The notes under the pieces: model-generated
The model's input: only the letters and a program-made list of their open reading frames with translations
Databases searched by the model: none
What the model was told of the DNA's origin: nothing
Part shown: one piece after another, positions 1 to 11,835 of the stretch
Position numbering within the stretch: the stretch's first letter is position 1
How the letters are laid out: every line of letters begins with the position of its first letter
Assembly (NCBI GenBank): GCA_035771165.1
Contig: JAWNZC010000265.1
Span: 390,001-454,000 of the forward strand
From: Paragorgia papillata
Lineage: Eukaryota > Cnidaria > Anthozoa > Scleralcyonacea > Coralliidae
Direction of reading: 5' to 3'
DNA: 64,000 nucleotides
Program-made: the position numbers and the translations under genes

Positions 1-172
1 AAAATATAGTAAGGTTTGATATACTGCCGAAACAGGGAACGTAGGAGTCTAACGTTTCAAGCGAAGGCCCTTCGTCAGAGAGAAACGTGGCCCTAACGAA
101 GGCCATTCGCTTGAAACGTTAGACTCCTACGTTCTCTGTTTCGGCAGTATATCTAACCGTACTATATTTCGA
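1..172. repeat. Foldback (MITE-like) repeat, family A, first copy
   Basis: The left arm (about 1-78) and right arm (about 102-168) are inverted copies sharing CGAAGGCC, GAAACGTTAG, CTCCTACGTTC and TTTCGGCAGTATAT. The ends carry AATATAGTA / TACTATATT. The same sequence forms a full hairpin at 12.4-12.6 kb and a half copy at 48.28 kb, so this is an interspersed family. It has no coding capacity. The left end may be cut by the window edge. Confidence 0.8.
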
Positions 173-825
173 TTGTTGTTTCAACACTGCCCACGCAGCA
201 CACTACTTTTATTTCACTGTTTGGATTATAACAATTAAAAGACGTGTTTCTATAACTCAATGGAAAACATGAAAAGATTGACACGCCATTTAATACGCCA
301 TCATGACGCTACACAATAATATAACAATTATAACAATTACAATAATAATAATTAATAATAATAATTACAATTAATAATTAACAATTATTCACGAAGTGGA
401 GGTGAATAGTGTTGGATATTCACCAACACTGAGGTGAATAATTGTTTTAGCATATATACCTCATAAATGAAATAACAAGTTTGACATTTTTATATTTTTT
501 GGTATTATTATACAAGACACGGCCACTAGCAACTTGGCGTACTCGATATTTGTCGACAAAACAGTTTTTACAACTTTTTAATATATTAATGGTTTGAAAA
601 TTGCAAAGAAACATACCTGTGGACACTCTTCTACTTAATTTTGTTGACTTTTCTCGTTATTCAACAACATCAGCTTTGTTTATCAACAAAATCTCCTGCT
701 TCGATAAACAAAGCAATACTGACCGTCATTTTGTTTTGCCCGCAGGAGAAGAGTGCAGGATATCCCGAGCAAGAGGAACCAATGAAATCACGTAAAAAAC
801 ACTATTCACCAGTGAGGTATATGCT
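173..825. other. AT-rich DNA, no gene seen
   Basis: Contains AAT/AATTA low-complexity stretches near 318-390 and a small inverted repeat around 'gaggtgaatagtgttggatattcaccaacact' reduced to arms GGTGAATA/TATTCACC at about 400-430. The short open frames here overlap each other and have no recognisable domain. Confidence 0.5.
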
Positions 826-827
826 AA

Positions 828-897
828 TAATAATAATTAATAAAATAATAATAATAATAATAATAATAATTACAATTATTATTATTAATAATAATAA

Positions 898-992
<95 letters not shown>

Positions 993-995
993 AAC
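828..995. repeat. (AAT)n / (AAAT)n microsatellite
   Basis: About 70 bp of AAT-type repeat is followed by about 90 bp of nearly pure AAAT tetranucleotide repeat. The isoleucine- and tyrosine-rich open frames on both strands are translations of the microsatellite, not genes. Confidence 0.95.
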
Positions 996-1254
996 AATAA
1001 AACGCTGGATATATCTTCATTTTCTCACTTCAGATGAAGACTGACTTGAAGATACATACTCAGCACCTCAGTTTGTATTTGCATATATATTATTAAAATA
1101 AGGTGTCTTTTTAACGTCGAGCGGCATACCGAAATTGTGAGAGGCCTGGAATAAAATGTTTTGCTTGGCCCCAAAACTGGCCCCAAATTATACAGGCACC
1201 AAATGGCCGTTTGGCGGAAAACCAAGGCAGATAACACTCACGTCGGTCTGCACA

Positions 1255-1350
1255 ATTCTTTATAACATCATATAGCAAGGTTGGTCTACTGCCGAAACGT
1301 TAAAATAGCATATTTCGATTTGTATAAATGTGTTTCAACACAATCACTTC
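1255..1350. repeat. Fragment of foldback family A
   Basis: CTACTGCCGAAACGTTAAAATAG followed by ATATTTCGATT and GTGTTTCAACAC matches the end region of the foldback at 1-172 with its core deleted. It looks like a collapsed copy. Confidence 0.5.
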
Positions 1351-1780
1351 CTACGCCGAACACTACTTTATAAAGCCTCGTATGTAACAACCTTTTAACG
1401 TAATGTAAAATAAAGAAACCTACTGGTTTGCTGTCTGCTATAGTCAAGAAGAAGTTTGTTTAAGTGCCCTCGTTCATAAAGATTAAAGAATCCGAGCTCC
1501 AGCAGGATTCATGATAGATAAAGATGAACATTTTCCGCTAGTCCACTCGCTCGATTCTGTGACGTCACCAAAATACGTTCGAGAGAAAAGAGGACTAGGA
1601 ACTAGTCTGGTGTCCTCTATGCACGCTCTGATTGGCTGGGCTCCATGCATTTATAAGAGAACAGAATGGTGTCAGCTGGCAAGAAAAGTCTGCCAAGTTC
1701 CAAAACTACCTCACTTTCAGATAGATTTTACTTCTTATTTTATAAAACAAATAAAACATACCGCTCCTGTGCATATGCAC
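1351..1780. other. No recognisable gene
   Basis: One plus-strand open frame of 99 codons (1511-1810) lies here. It runs into a palindromic repeat, shows no domain I recognise and is probably chance. Confidence 0.4.
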
Positions 1781-1906
1781 TCTTATAAAGGCACATTTGA
1801 TGTCATTTGAACACGAAAGAAGTGTAAAGGCACTCAGCTATCGCCTCGTGTCTCCACTCAACTTCTTTCATGTTCAAATGATGTCAAACATGCCTTTATA
1901 AGAGTA
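1781..1906. repeat. Palindromic repeat related to the 'aggcgatag' family C
   Basis: Arms of about 45 bp (CTCTTATAAAGGCA..TTTGAACA / TGTTCAAA..TGCCTTTATAAGAG) flank a loop containing CTCAGCTATCGCCTCGTG. That loop is the reverse complement of the core seen in five other repeats in this window (11.6, 19.3, 20.5, 48.9 and 59.06 kb). Confidence 0.7.
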
Positions 1907-3155
1907 CATACATGTATGCAAGGAGCTTTATATTTTATTTGTTAAATATATATGTACCATATACAGTATATATACCGTATATATATATACAGTGGAGCCT
2001 CGATATAATGCGGTAGTTGGGGTCCTTAGTGGTGACCGCGTAATAAATGAAGTGCGTTATTGCGAGGTACGGCCAAATATCTTGTTCCCAGTAGTACTCT
2101 TCCCACTCAGTTCTGGTGCAATATTGTGGGCCAAGTACTGGGAGTGAGATTGAGTACTGCTAGAAGCACTTTCTGTTCGATTCTAACAATCCAAATCATG
2201 ACTGAACTAAGCTTGAAGTCCACTCAAGACTTCAACAAAATGGAATTGAAATAAGATTTTTGAGCATGGTTTTCATTTCTCACGATGATCGCACTGCCGT
2301 GTTGTCGTTTTATCTCATAATGATCGCGATTATTCAGGATGATCAGCGATCATCAGACGACAAGATCAAATTGTCTCCAATGAGCATAATAGAAACTTCA
2401 GTTTCAGTGTCATATTACACATCAATTCTGTCGCTATTTTGTGGTACAGCATTTAGCGGTCTGTGGCAAAATTTAGTACTGTAGGTAAACATCAGTAGAA
2501 GCCATCAAATGACAAACCACAAAAAGTAAAATTTTGGGGTCCAAGGATCAACCGCGTTATACTGAGTCGCACATACTTATAACAATGTGTGCTATAGCAA
2601 GGCTCGACTTATGAAAAGGCTCGACTTAGAAAGGGAACCACTCTTAGACAGTTCAAGAGCCAGCTTCACCTTTACTACCAAGCAGCAGTGGAGCAGCTGT
2701 ACCACCCTGAAGACCCGAGGTCATGGAAAACCATCTGCTTGAGATGCAACACAGCGCACAGTCTTATTAGTGCGATCTGCTGTTGTATCTAATAACTAAT
2801 TAATTGTTAATTATTGATTGTTGGTTGTTGATTGTTGGATACCGATTGCTAATTGCTAATTAATGATAATTGTCGGATAAATTATTGGCAATTGGTGGTT
2901 GATAGTTTGTAGTTGGCGACTGGCGACTGACGATTAATACTTGATAATTAGTAAATAAGAACTAATAATTAATACTTGACAATAATTAATGGTTAATAAT
3001 TAATACTTACAAAATAATAATTAACACAACCTAACTAATTAATATGGCCTTTTCTTTTTGTTTGGGACCGCAGTAATTGGCGTTCGCTGTTGCGGCAACC
3101 CTGCCACATTATTATATATTTTACGATGTAACTAACTTTCACTATGAGTAATTAA
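1907..3155. other. AT-rich DNA with short degenerate TAAT/TTGAT repeats
   Basis: Holds TATATA runs at about 1950-1992 and, at 2780-3035, a drifted run of TTGATTGTTG / TAATTAATAATTAATA-like words. The two open frames at 2060-2254 and 2260-2484 have no recognisable domain. No gene is supported. Confidence 0.45.
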
Positions 3156-3156
3156 G

Positions 3157-3192
<36 letters not shown>

Positions 3193-3234
3193 TAATTAAT
3201 TCCTAGTCTTGTTGAACCTTGTGGCAAAACTTAA

Positions 3235-3265
<31 letters not shown>

Positions 3266-3278
3266 ATATATATATATA
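3156..3278. repeat. Poly-T tract followed by (AAAT)n and (AT)n
   Basis: About 27 T residues at 3161-3187, an AAAT tetranucleotide run at about 3232-3266, then ATATATATAT. The poly-T/AAAT arrangement is compatible with the tail of a decayed retroelement, but no coding part is seen beside it. Confidence 0.8.
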
Positions 3279-3504
3279 CTCACATGAAGAATCCCTGAGT
3301 CAGTCAAATGATGAAAATTGAGTATCATATTTGTTTATTAGAGCAGTGTGGTATATCCCACATCTCGTCCTTGAGACTGTTGTGCATATATACCTTATTC
3401 TGGATGTGCTGGGTTATTTGGCTTCACCATGCTGATTAGCAAAACAGCTGTCTACACTTCCCAAATGACCTAGACACTGCTCGACATACACACCTAAAAA
3501 TCTC

Positions 3505-3862
3505 ACAGGCTATAACATGGTTGTTGGCTCAACAACCCATGAACAGCACTGTTAACATGCTAGAACAGGATTGGTGAAGTAACAGCATTGTTCAAGCATG
3601 TTTCAACATGTTGTTACAGCTTGGAGAATCGACAAGGCTTGTTCATGCATGTCACAACAAGCAAAACCTAGCTTGATACAACAACCAAGTTCATGGTTGT
3701 TGTATCATGACTGTTCAATCTTGTTGTTTCATCATGCCCGAACAACATGTTGTATCATGCATGAACAACATTGTTGATTCATCATGATAGTTTTAGGTTG
3801 TTCAAACAGGCATGAACAACGTTGTTCGTTCGACAACATTGTTCATGCCTGTTGCGAGTGTT
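3505..3862. repeat. Degenerate array of short 'ATGAACAAC / GTTGTTCATG' palindromic words
   Basis: Repeated drifted words such as CATGAACAAC, GTTGTTCATGCATG and CAACATGTTG recur every 20-40 bp. A matching array sits at 6760-7015. The outer sides of both arrays carry the same 30-bp direct repeat (ATGAAGAATC..CTGAGTCAGTC at 3283 and 7063). The two arrays may be the termini of one element of about 3.8 kb. Confidence 0.55.
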
Positions 3863-4216
3863 CGTGTTCTGAGCGAGGAACACGCGAGGGTTCTCGACAC
3901 TTTCACACAACGAACCGAGAGACTGCAGAGTGTCTTGATGGAAATGAAAACGAAAAATTCATCACTCACTATATCCTCGTTGGGCCAGGACTTTGGAGAT
4001 ATAACAGAAAGTTTGTTCCAGCAGTATGTACGGTATTGTTTGAAAGCTTGTAAAGCTCGTTTCTTTTCCAAAATGCGACAAAACACTGGTGTTGAAACAA
4101 GGCAAAATTGTACAATTGTACAAAAGCTATGGCGTCAGCAGCAACAAAGTATTTTCCCTTTCCTTTTTTATAACCGGCTTAATTTATACGTCGCAATTCT
4201 AGCTCCACAAAGCTAA
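3863..4216 (+). other. Weakly supported coding-like fragment
   Basis: The plus frame that starts at 3812 stays open to 4216 (134 codons including the repeat at its start). From about residue 20 it is less repetitive and looks protein-like: an acidic/basic helical segment around TQRTERLQSVLMEMK, then a Cys/Phe/Lys-rich part. I recognise no family. It could be an exon fragment captured between the two short-word arrays, or chance. Confidence 0.2.
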
Positions 4217-4415
4217 GGTAAGTTTTAAAATCTAGTAAACCAGTCAAATGAATGATAGTACAATAAACAATAAGATTAAGTTAGAAATGAAATTTCTGGA
4301 CGTTAATAATTCTGTTGTTTTCTAATATTGTCGGGATTTGTCGGACATATAGTAATAGTATTGCACAAAACTATTTATAGTCGAGACAGAGATTCCAGGC
4401 GGAAAACTTAATTTA

Positions 4416-4625
4416 GTTAAAAATATCAAAGCCCAGACAATTACTTTGAAAAAGCCATAACATTGAAGAAAACCTTATGTATATAAAGTCTTTGTAATTG
4501 TAATAATTTAATCACTCTGAAGATGTTGCATGTAGCGTCAATAAATATTTTCATTTTTACCATTTCTTCAATGTTATGGGCTTTTTCAAAGTAATTGTCT
4601 GGGCTTTGATATTTGTAACTAAAAA
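4416..4625. repeat. Foldback repeat with ~58-bp arms
   Basis: The left arm (about 4416-4480) contains ATATCAAAGCCCAGACAATT. The right arm (about 4563-4625) is its near-perfect inverted copy, with AATTGTCTGGGCTTTGATAT. The loop is about 90 bp. The short open frame starting at 4576 reads through the right arm and is not a gene. Confidence 0.85.
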
Positions 4626-4680
4626 TATTTATAATTATGTAACCACAAATCGATTACATACACTTGAGGGGTGCATGAGA

Positions 4681-4700
4681 TGGGGGGGGGGGGGGGGGGT
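4681..4700 (+). repeat. Poly-G tract
   Basis: A run of about 17 G residues. Confidence 0.9.
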
Positions 4701-4793
4701 AGTATTAAATGTCAAAGAAACATTTGCCAATATTTTATTATACATGTATTTTCTTATTTTTAAATGCATATTAAGCCCCAATCCAGAAAATGT

Positions 4794-5021
4794 AATGCAC
4801 CTATCAATGTTAGTCCCAAGGGGGGAGGGGGGGAGTCAGGCAACTGGTAGGGAATTGATCAATATGTCCATCCCCAGAGTCGAGACTTTGACAGTGAATG
4901 TCTCTTCAGGGGTGGGGATTTTTCGTTGTAGCAGAGTGGAATATGACAATTTTTAATCATTGTCAAATCCCCACCCTTTGCCCATCCCCTATCCCTCGGG
5001 GCTAACATTGATAGGTGCATA
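4794..5021. repeat. Foldback repeat with TGCACCTATCAATGTTAG ends
   Basis: TGCACCTATCAATGTTAG at 4797 and its inverted copy CTAACATTGATAGGTGCA near 5020 bound about 225 bp. Inside, G-rich (GGGGGGAGGGGGG) and C-rich stretches and TGTCAAA/TTTGACA words give a second, inner inversion. This is a small non-autonomous element. Confidence 0.75.
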
Positions 5022-6759
5022 ATAACACTATAAAAATATTTATTCAGGTATCAAGACTAACATTTCATTATATTTTTACAATTATGGTAGTAAACAATGT
5101 TCTTAAAACTCTAATATTGAAATAATTTATTTTAAGTTGTTTTTCTTACATTATATATGATTATTTATATTATTATTTATTTATACAGGTATCTAACTGT
5201 ATACTAGCCATAACTACATGCAATACCTAGCCAGAACATTGCACAGGTATAACTGCTTTCCAGTTTCCATACCAATAAACTACCATTATACAAAAACTGG
5301 TATAGAGGTGAGCCAAATTTAAAATATATTTAAAATGGTATGAAATATTCTACTTCACATTTCTTGTTATTTTATATCATTTAATAACAGGACAATGTAT
5401 GCCACATGCATGTTTAAAATGACTGTGTCTTCTAAATTTTTTGTAAATATATTCAAGATCAAACTCTAGTACAGTGGTATTATTAGAGGAAACTGAAGGT
5501 AAACTTTCAGTTAATCAGAAGAGGAAAAGTTTACAAAATGTTTTACTTGTTTTTACTTTTTTTTCATAGTATACAAATGCAGTGGTGATATGGCAACATG
5601 AACAATAAACAAGAGTAAAGATCTACTATGTGAGTTGTGGGCAAGAAACCAGGGCAAGAAACCAGGGAAAGTGTGGGCAAGAAACCATTTTATTATATTG
5701 TTTGTTTTTTTCATTATGTAGCATCACTGCATCAGGCCTGGCAATGGGAAATAATTATGATGACATCTAACAGGTGTGTATTTATAGCTCAGCATTTTTA
5801 AGTTTTAGAAATTAAGGTCTTTCTTTTCCTCTGTTTGTGTAGCTTGGCCTGGTATTAAGGAGAGATTATAACCACAATAAAACTTAACAGGTGTGTGTTA
5901 GGTTAGCATTTTTAAGATTTAGAAATTCATGTCTTTTTTCTTCTTCTCTATCTCCAGGCAAATAGAAAATACAGGTATACATTTGCTAGCATTTTTGAGA
6001 TTTAGAAACTAATAGTAATATGCCTTTCTTTCTTTTTTTTCTTTATTTTATGGTGTATCCAGCTAAACAAAAAATTATACATTATTATAAATGCCAAATG
6101 GCTTAATGTATCTAGTTTAATTCTCAAAATATATATTTGTCTTCTCTAATTTATATAGTGTGGCCATGCAGAAGGAATTTAAGAAATATGGGCTGCCGAA
6201 TGTAGATTGCAAGATTAACTCAGCAATGAACATTGTACGGTATTTATACATTATATAGTTTGGTAAATATTGACAAAAAGTATTCGAAAACTAACAAGAT
6301 GTTTTTCTTCTTTTCTAGTTTTGGCTACATAATTTATACTTTGCATCTTCTCAAGCCTGGATTTGTAAGTAAAGATTATATGCATGACCATTTTTCTTTT
6401 CTTTTTGCAGTATTATATGTGATTAAATTAGAAAAACGAAGTATACAAAAATTGTACGCTGTACGCATTCGTCGAAAAATATGAAGACTTATAGTAGTGA
6501 AATGCTCTTTATTTTTGTAAATCTTAGTTGGTAGGTGTGAAAAATAATAAAAACAGTTACCTGATGTTTCTGTCGCGTAGTTTTTTTAGTCGTAGTTTAC
6601 TTCTGTGCAAGTTTTTTCTCAGTTTTTTCGGCAGCAAACGGGGTACACCCGGGGAATTTTTGTACCGGCATTTTGTTGATCCACGCGTGGAATACACGAG
6701 GAAAACGCGTAAAAACGCGAAAAATTCTCGATTTAAACAGACAAAAACAGCATTGATAT
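5022..6759. other. AT-rich DNA with a repeated ~120-bp module, no gene seen
   Basis: Between about 5760 and 6010 three drifted copies of a module recur (AACAGGTGTGT.. AGCATTTTTAAG.TTTAGAAATT.. then a T/C-rich stretch). The pyrimidine-rich parts imitate splice acceptors, but no exon-like frame joins them. The open frame at 6233-6484 has no recognisable domain. Confidence 0.4.
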
Positions 6760-7015
6760 CATGCCTGAACAACCATGTCAGAACAACCATGTTCTTGCAT
6801 GTTACTTCATCACGCTAAAACAACGCTGTTATCATGCATGAAACTTGCTGTTTCAACAACCTTGTTCAGGTCTGTTCCTTCGACAAGCCATGAACAGATT
6901 GCTCCAACATGCATGAACAAGCCTGTCAACAACTATGTTCAAGCTGGCCAGCTCAACCATGTTCAAGCCTGTCGACATCAATCATGTTCAAGTCTGTCAA
7001 CAAGCAAAAACAAGC
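6760..7015. repeat. Second degenerate 'AACAACCATG' short-word array
   Basis: Words such as GAACAACCATG, CATGCATGAA, CATGTTCAAGCCTGTC and TCAACAA recur. This is the partner of the array at 3505-3862. It is followed at about 7066-7096 by the same 30-bp sequence that precedes the left array. Confidence 0.55.
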
Positions 7016-7171
7016 TGTGCATTTTTACGCGTGTAGTTGTCAGTCTGTGCCCAGTAAGACACATGAAGAATCACTGAGTCAGTCAAATGACAAAGATTTG
7101 TCTTTGCTCTAAGTAAAGATATTACATAAATTAAGCAAACTTTTATCACAATTTTCTCTTAAAATACTAAG

Positions 7172-7312
7172 TTGTTTCAGATGCTATATCAAACACTCAG
7201 AAGAGTGTTTCATCAGGATATCCAAACACCTCGAAATTTGTTCAAAATCCTCCACCTCAGTTTTCAACAAACATCTCAGTGTTTGCATATCCTGATGAAA
7301 CACTCCTCCACG
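7172..7312. repeat. Foldback repeat, family B (GAGTGTTTCATCAGG), copy 1
   Basis: GAGTGTTTCATCAGGATATC near 7201 and its inverted copy GATGAAACACTC near 7301 form a hairpin-like repeat with CCAAACAC/GTGTTTG. Related copies are at 50.39 kb and 54.5 kb. Confidence 0.65.
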
Positions 7313-7976
7313 TGTATAATATATTACATACTATATATATACACATACATACATACATTAAAATTGATAAAACTATTAAGATTCGTTCATATATTATTTA
7401 TAACTTACCTTCAGTCAATCAGTCCTTTTGTATACTGTAATATCATCATTTTGAGAGAAAAGACAAATACTTTTTTTCAAAATTACACGAGAAATCATGC
7501 TTATTCCAAAAGTTTGAAGCAAATGTGTTTGCAACTATGAACAATACACAACACTCACTGTCCAACTTCTCAAAGCTTGGATAGTTTGAAAAACATTTCA
7601 TTCAACGAATACATCAAAACATTCACTCATAACATCTTCTAAACGTCTTTCTGGTACTTTAGTGGCAAATATTAAAACACAATTCATTTTATAATTCAAC
7701 AAAATGCTTTTGATAGCCTTGTCGCCATATTGGATTTTGTCTTGAGGTAAAACACAGCAACCCCAAGCTACATATTTGAAATTGGTAATTTGAACTGCTA
7801 AAATGTGAAATAAATGCTTACTTACCTTTCTATGTTCATTCGTTACTTAATAGACGTCAAAAAGCTGATATAAACGTTTCAGCTTTGAAGTTTCTACTTT
7901 GCTTTTTTAAAGACTAGAGACTTCAAAGTCGTTTAATTGTTTATATCAATTCTCTGAATCAAAATCAAGCAACAAT

Positions 7977-8243
7977 TCAAGACAAAAAAACTGAAAAGTA
8001 GGAATTGATTTCCAATTCTAGTTTTAATATAATTACCAATTTTCCATATGTTTTAACAATTAATAGTATTATAAAAGCAGTTATAATCGAATACTGATAA
8101 AAATCATGTAGTACATGAGCTTGAAGAAATGTGGAAAACTTGAATGAATATCTTTCAAAATCCGTATAAGCATTTGATTTGCTCTCTTTGAGTTTTGTTA
8201 ACCAATCAGAATAAATGCTTAATATATAGACCTTATTCATCAA
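7977..8243 (-). other. Open frame conserved between the two duplication copies, function unknown
   Basis: An 88-codon minus frame beginning MMNKVYILSIYSDWLTKLKE has a counterpart (87 codons) at 55631-55894. It is hydrophobic in its second half. Conservation is no more than expected from the recent duplication, so this is weak evidence of coding. I recognise no family. Confidence 0.2.
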
Positions 8244-9845
8244 TGGCCGACGATTTAAAATCCTTTTATGTGCATATAAATTAGCCCCTCTGACCTCGTT
8301 ATAGAGTCAAGATTCTTTTGAATTTCGCGCATGAAAACGAGATCAGAGCATCTAATTATTTATATGCACATAAAATAATATTAATTCCACGGCCATTAAT
8401 GAATATGGTCTATGACAAAATTTGCACTGTATTACATCTTCTCTGCATTTGCCAGGGTCTTTTTTAACATACAAGTTGAAGGAGGCAAGTCCCTCCCTGC
8501 AGCCTCCCTCCCCCTTGAGCCCTCCCCCCCCCTCCTACGAATTGCTTTTCCTCCCCTCCCCCCAGAGAAAGTCCCTTTTTGCTGAAGAACAAACAAATGA
8601 ACAAAGAATTAAGCGTTAAGAATGTAAAAAGGAAATTTCGGACTTAGCTTTGAGGAAGGAATACCTATATAATTAACTCACCCCCACTTTTTGTTTCAAA
8701 TATTTGAAATTAAAATGCTTAAATAAGTAATAATCCTGTCCAGCATTTCTACTGATGATATTAACTGTTCTTTCACTAAAATTAATGTACCTAATAAATG
8801 TTTTCATGGGACAGTCCTAAGCCACTAGGCAGTACTGTAACAGCAGCATTAATATGCTTGGCATGCTGATGAGTTCTGACACAGCAAAGCTGTCAGAAAT
8901 GTGTTGTATTTTAACTTGTTTTGATGACATTTTATAACCTTCAGTGTTCCAAAAAATCACCTTTCAGAATGCAGGAAATGGCAATTCCGAGACTCTAAAT
9001 TTTAAATTTTCACCGGGGGCATTCGTCCAGACCCCACTAAAAGTGTTCTTTTTAGTGAATGCCCCCTCCCCCCCTCCCCACGAGATAATCCTTAAAAAAT
9101 GGCTTGATTTTCAAAATGTTTCAACAATTAACAGTATTATAAAAACCGTGATAATCGAATACTGATAAAAGTCATATACTGCATGCGCTTGAGGAAACTG
9201 AGAACCTTCAAAATCCGTATAAGCATTTGATTTGCTCTCTTTGAGTTTTATTAGCCAATCAGAATAAATGCTTAATACTCAACCTGATAAAATTTGCATT
9301 GTATTACATCTTTTCTGCATTTACATTAAAATTCCACTTTTCTAAGCCAATCAAAGTTGTGAAGTTTTTCCATGTATTTTATCATGCAGCAAATGTCACA
9401 CTTTTAAGTGTTTATATTTTGCACCATTTTATTATGAATACATTCAAAAAAGTTTAAGACTAATACAAGACTATCTCTATCTAATAATATTAAAAAAAAC
9501 TCAATGTTTTTAATCCTAATTGTATTAATGTAAATCTACAGTTGTTGCCAGTTCAAGTTGTAATAAAGAATTAAATTTCAGAGCTACAGTTACTTAGATA
9601 AGATTAATTTAAACTATACAATACATCAGCATTACATCACATTAACTCACACTTTCTAACTGTACCGAAAAAGATGGCGACTTGTAAATTTAACCATAAT
9701 TTTTTTTCGCATAGTAAACTTTGTTTCTTCGGGGAATTATTGAAAAATACGGCTTGAAAAAAATAAATTTTAATGGAAAACGAGATCTATGTTAACATAA
9801 TAAACATTATAATAGAATCAAGAATTACCAAGTTTATTATTTATT

Positions 9846-9900
9846 GCTGATCTTTCGACCTGTTGACTCAGACCTTCATCAGAGCAAATGCCAACATCGT
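9846..9900. repeat. Retroelement-tail-like motif 'GATCTTTCGACCTGTTGACTCAG..TCATCAGAGC'
   Basis: Sequences of the kind 'question-the-answer' CTTTCGACCTG...ACCTTCATCAGAGC are common 3' remnants of Penelope/LINE-like elements in invertebrates. A drifted inverted counterpart (GCTCTGATAAAGGTCTGAATCC..GATCAAAAGC) lies at about 10107-10145, and the duplication copy has both at 57.2-57.5 kb. Confidence 0.4.
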
Positions 9901-11280
9901 GTTGACTCACGTAATAAAAACAAAACAACTAAACAACCAGAATGACGTAAGAACACAATGGCGTAGTTACGTGCTTATACGTTTATTCTAAAATTAATTA
10001 AATGACATAATGGGATCAGGATTGTTGATCGAAGAGAGCTAACCAAGTTCTATTCAATGGCTGACTCTCCTGTGAAATCGTAGGATTTTTTTAAAATTTT
10101 AATAGATTTGCTCTGATAAAGGTCTGAATCCACAGATCAAAAGCTAATCAATAAATAATAGACTTGTGTTACCACAAATCGTTACGCTTCTGTTAAAATT
10201 TGTCACCATGTAAACATTCAAATAATTAATAGTAAATATTGTTTATTTGTTTTTTGAGATGCTCTAAGTTTACGAAGTATTATGGTTAAATTACAGCCGC
10301 CATTTTCTGGTATATTTTCGATTAAAGAAACATAATAGTCAGAACTACATACATAAAAACGCACAAGATTTTACAGATCTGTAATCTTGTTGATATGTTG
10401 TGCAATTTTTGTTTGTGTGACTGACAGAATGTTTGTGTTTAATTATTCAGTCTATTCAGAGGTTGGCTTTTTGCAAAAAAATTACGGGTAAAGGTTTTGA
10501 TTCTTAATAAAATCCACTCAAATTGATACAAAATCATTTTACTTTGTGAAAAAGAAATAATTTGACCGCAAAAGATATCCACAACTAAATTTTTAAGCAA
10601 GATGAAGCTAGGTGTTTATTTAGGTTTGCTAAAAGTTCAGAGCTGTTTCTCTAGTATAAAGCAAAACCATGCTGTCGCTTTGAAAACCAGACTTTAGTCT
10701 TGATATATAGCGTTGTCGTTCTTTCATGTTTAACATTCAGTTTTCTGACGAGCGGCAGGCTTAGAGTAAAACTGTAAATAATCCAATATCTGAAATAGAG
10801 TAAACTGAAGGTTGACAGTCAGAGTTTAAAATGGTTCCAGGACAGCTTTCGTCAAAATAGAACTTCTCAAAGTGTTGTTGTTTGACGGTTAATGTTAGTG
10901 GAGTTCAGGTATATGAAGGACCATGAGTTAAACATTCTTGAGATAATCTGTAGACAGTCAGAGTTAAGATAGTTCCAGATAAGTTTTGTTTAGATATTCA
11001 TCCTTAGTATAATACCATGAATCAATGATGATAAACTACAGGTGCGAACCAGATAAAGAATGTCTGAAAATATATTCCTGGTTGAACATTTCAGTGCTGG
11101 TAACATAGAGATCAAAGTTTAATGCTCGTAGTTGATATTCAGTTGTCAGTTTACCAAATGCCAGTATTCGAGGTTTTCCAAACAAACATATTTCAAACAG
11201 ATCAACCTTTAGCAATTCTTTATGTACTTTATTTGTTGTCGTAGCCAAGGATTTGAAACTCGTTGATATAACAATTTGGG

Positions 11281-11529
11281 TTTCCTTGAAGGCGTCAACA
11301 AAGCAACAGAAAGCACAGATTTAATTATTACACAAGTGTCTCAAATAAGCGTTGTCTTCCTGGACCAATGGTGTTAGTTTGACTTTCTCTGTATTCAACT
11401 ACCACACAGTTTGTTTTATCTTTGGTGAAGTAACCACTGGAAGATTCCAGAATCCCAAGAATAATTTCCAAAGTTTAAGCAGCCTTGATTTGACTAGACA
11501 AACAGCTCGAATTATCTTTATCACTCAAA
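11281..11529 (-). pseudogene. Remnant of an unidentified coding exon (copy 1)
   Basis: On the minus strand this region encodes the same peptide as 58720-58983 (starting near SDKDNSSCLSSQIKAA, ending near LLTPSRKP), but with at least two in-frame stops here. The frame is open in copy 2 and broken in copy 1, which suggests it once coded for protein. The next minus open frame (11036-11248) may be a further piece. I do not recognise the family. Confidence 0.35.
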
Positions 11530-11602
11530 TGGAAACATTGCATTGTACAATTGCTTAAAACATTAGACGCAGATATCTCAGTTCATGAAGTAATATTTAA
11601 AA

Positions 11603-11835
11603 CATGAGCAGCAGTGTTTTCTTATCAGATTTAAAACACGAGGCGATAGCTGAGTATTTTAGATCTCATAAAACACATACTGCGAATGTTCTTTGGCGTA
11701 GTAATTTTGTGTCTAAGCCAAGAAAATCAAAGCTAAAGTTAATGTAAATCAGGATTTTTTTTATCAGTTATAAAACTACGGACTTAGCTGAATTTCTTTT
11801 GTGCTTTTCTCATGAATTATTAATGAGTTTTTAAA
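11603..11835. repeat. Interspersed hairpin element, family C, copy 1
   Basis: Begins near GAGCAGCAGTGTTTT, continues with ATTTAAAACACGAGGCGATAG and CTGAGTATTTTAGAT, then TCTCATAAAACACA, and ends near CTCATGAATTATTAATGAG. The first 80 bp form a stem (GTGTTTT..AAAACAC). Other copies are at 19.3, 20.5, 48.87 and 59.06 kb. Confidence 0.75.

Noticed and set aside
802..1020. 72-codon Ile/Tyr/Leu-rich minus frame resembling a membrane protein
   Set aside because: It is a translation of the AAT/AAAT microsatellite.
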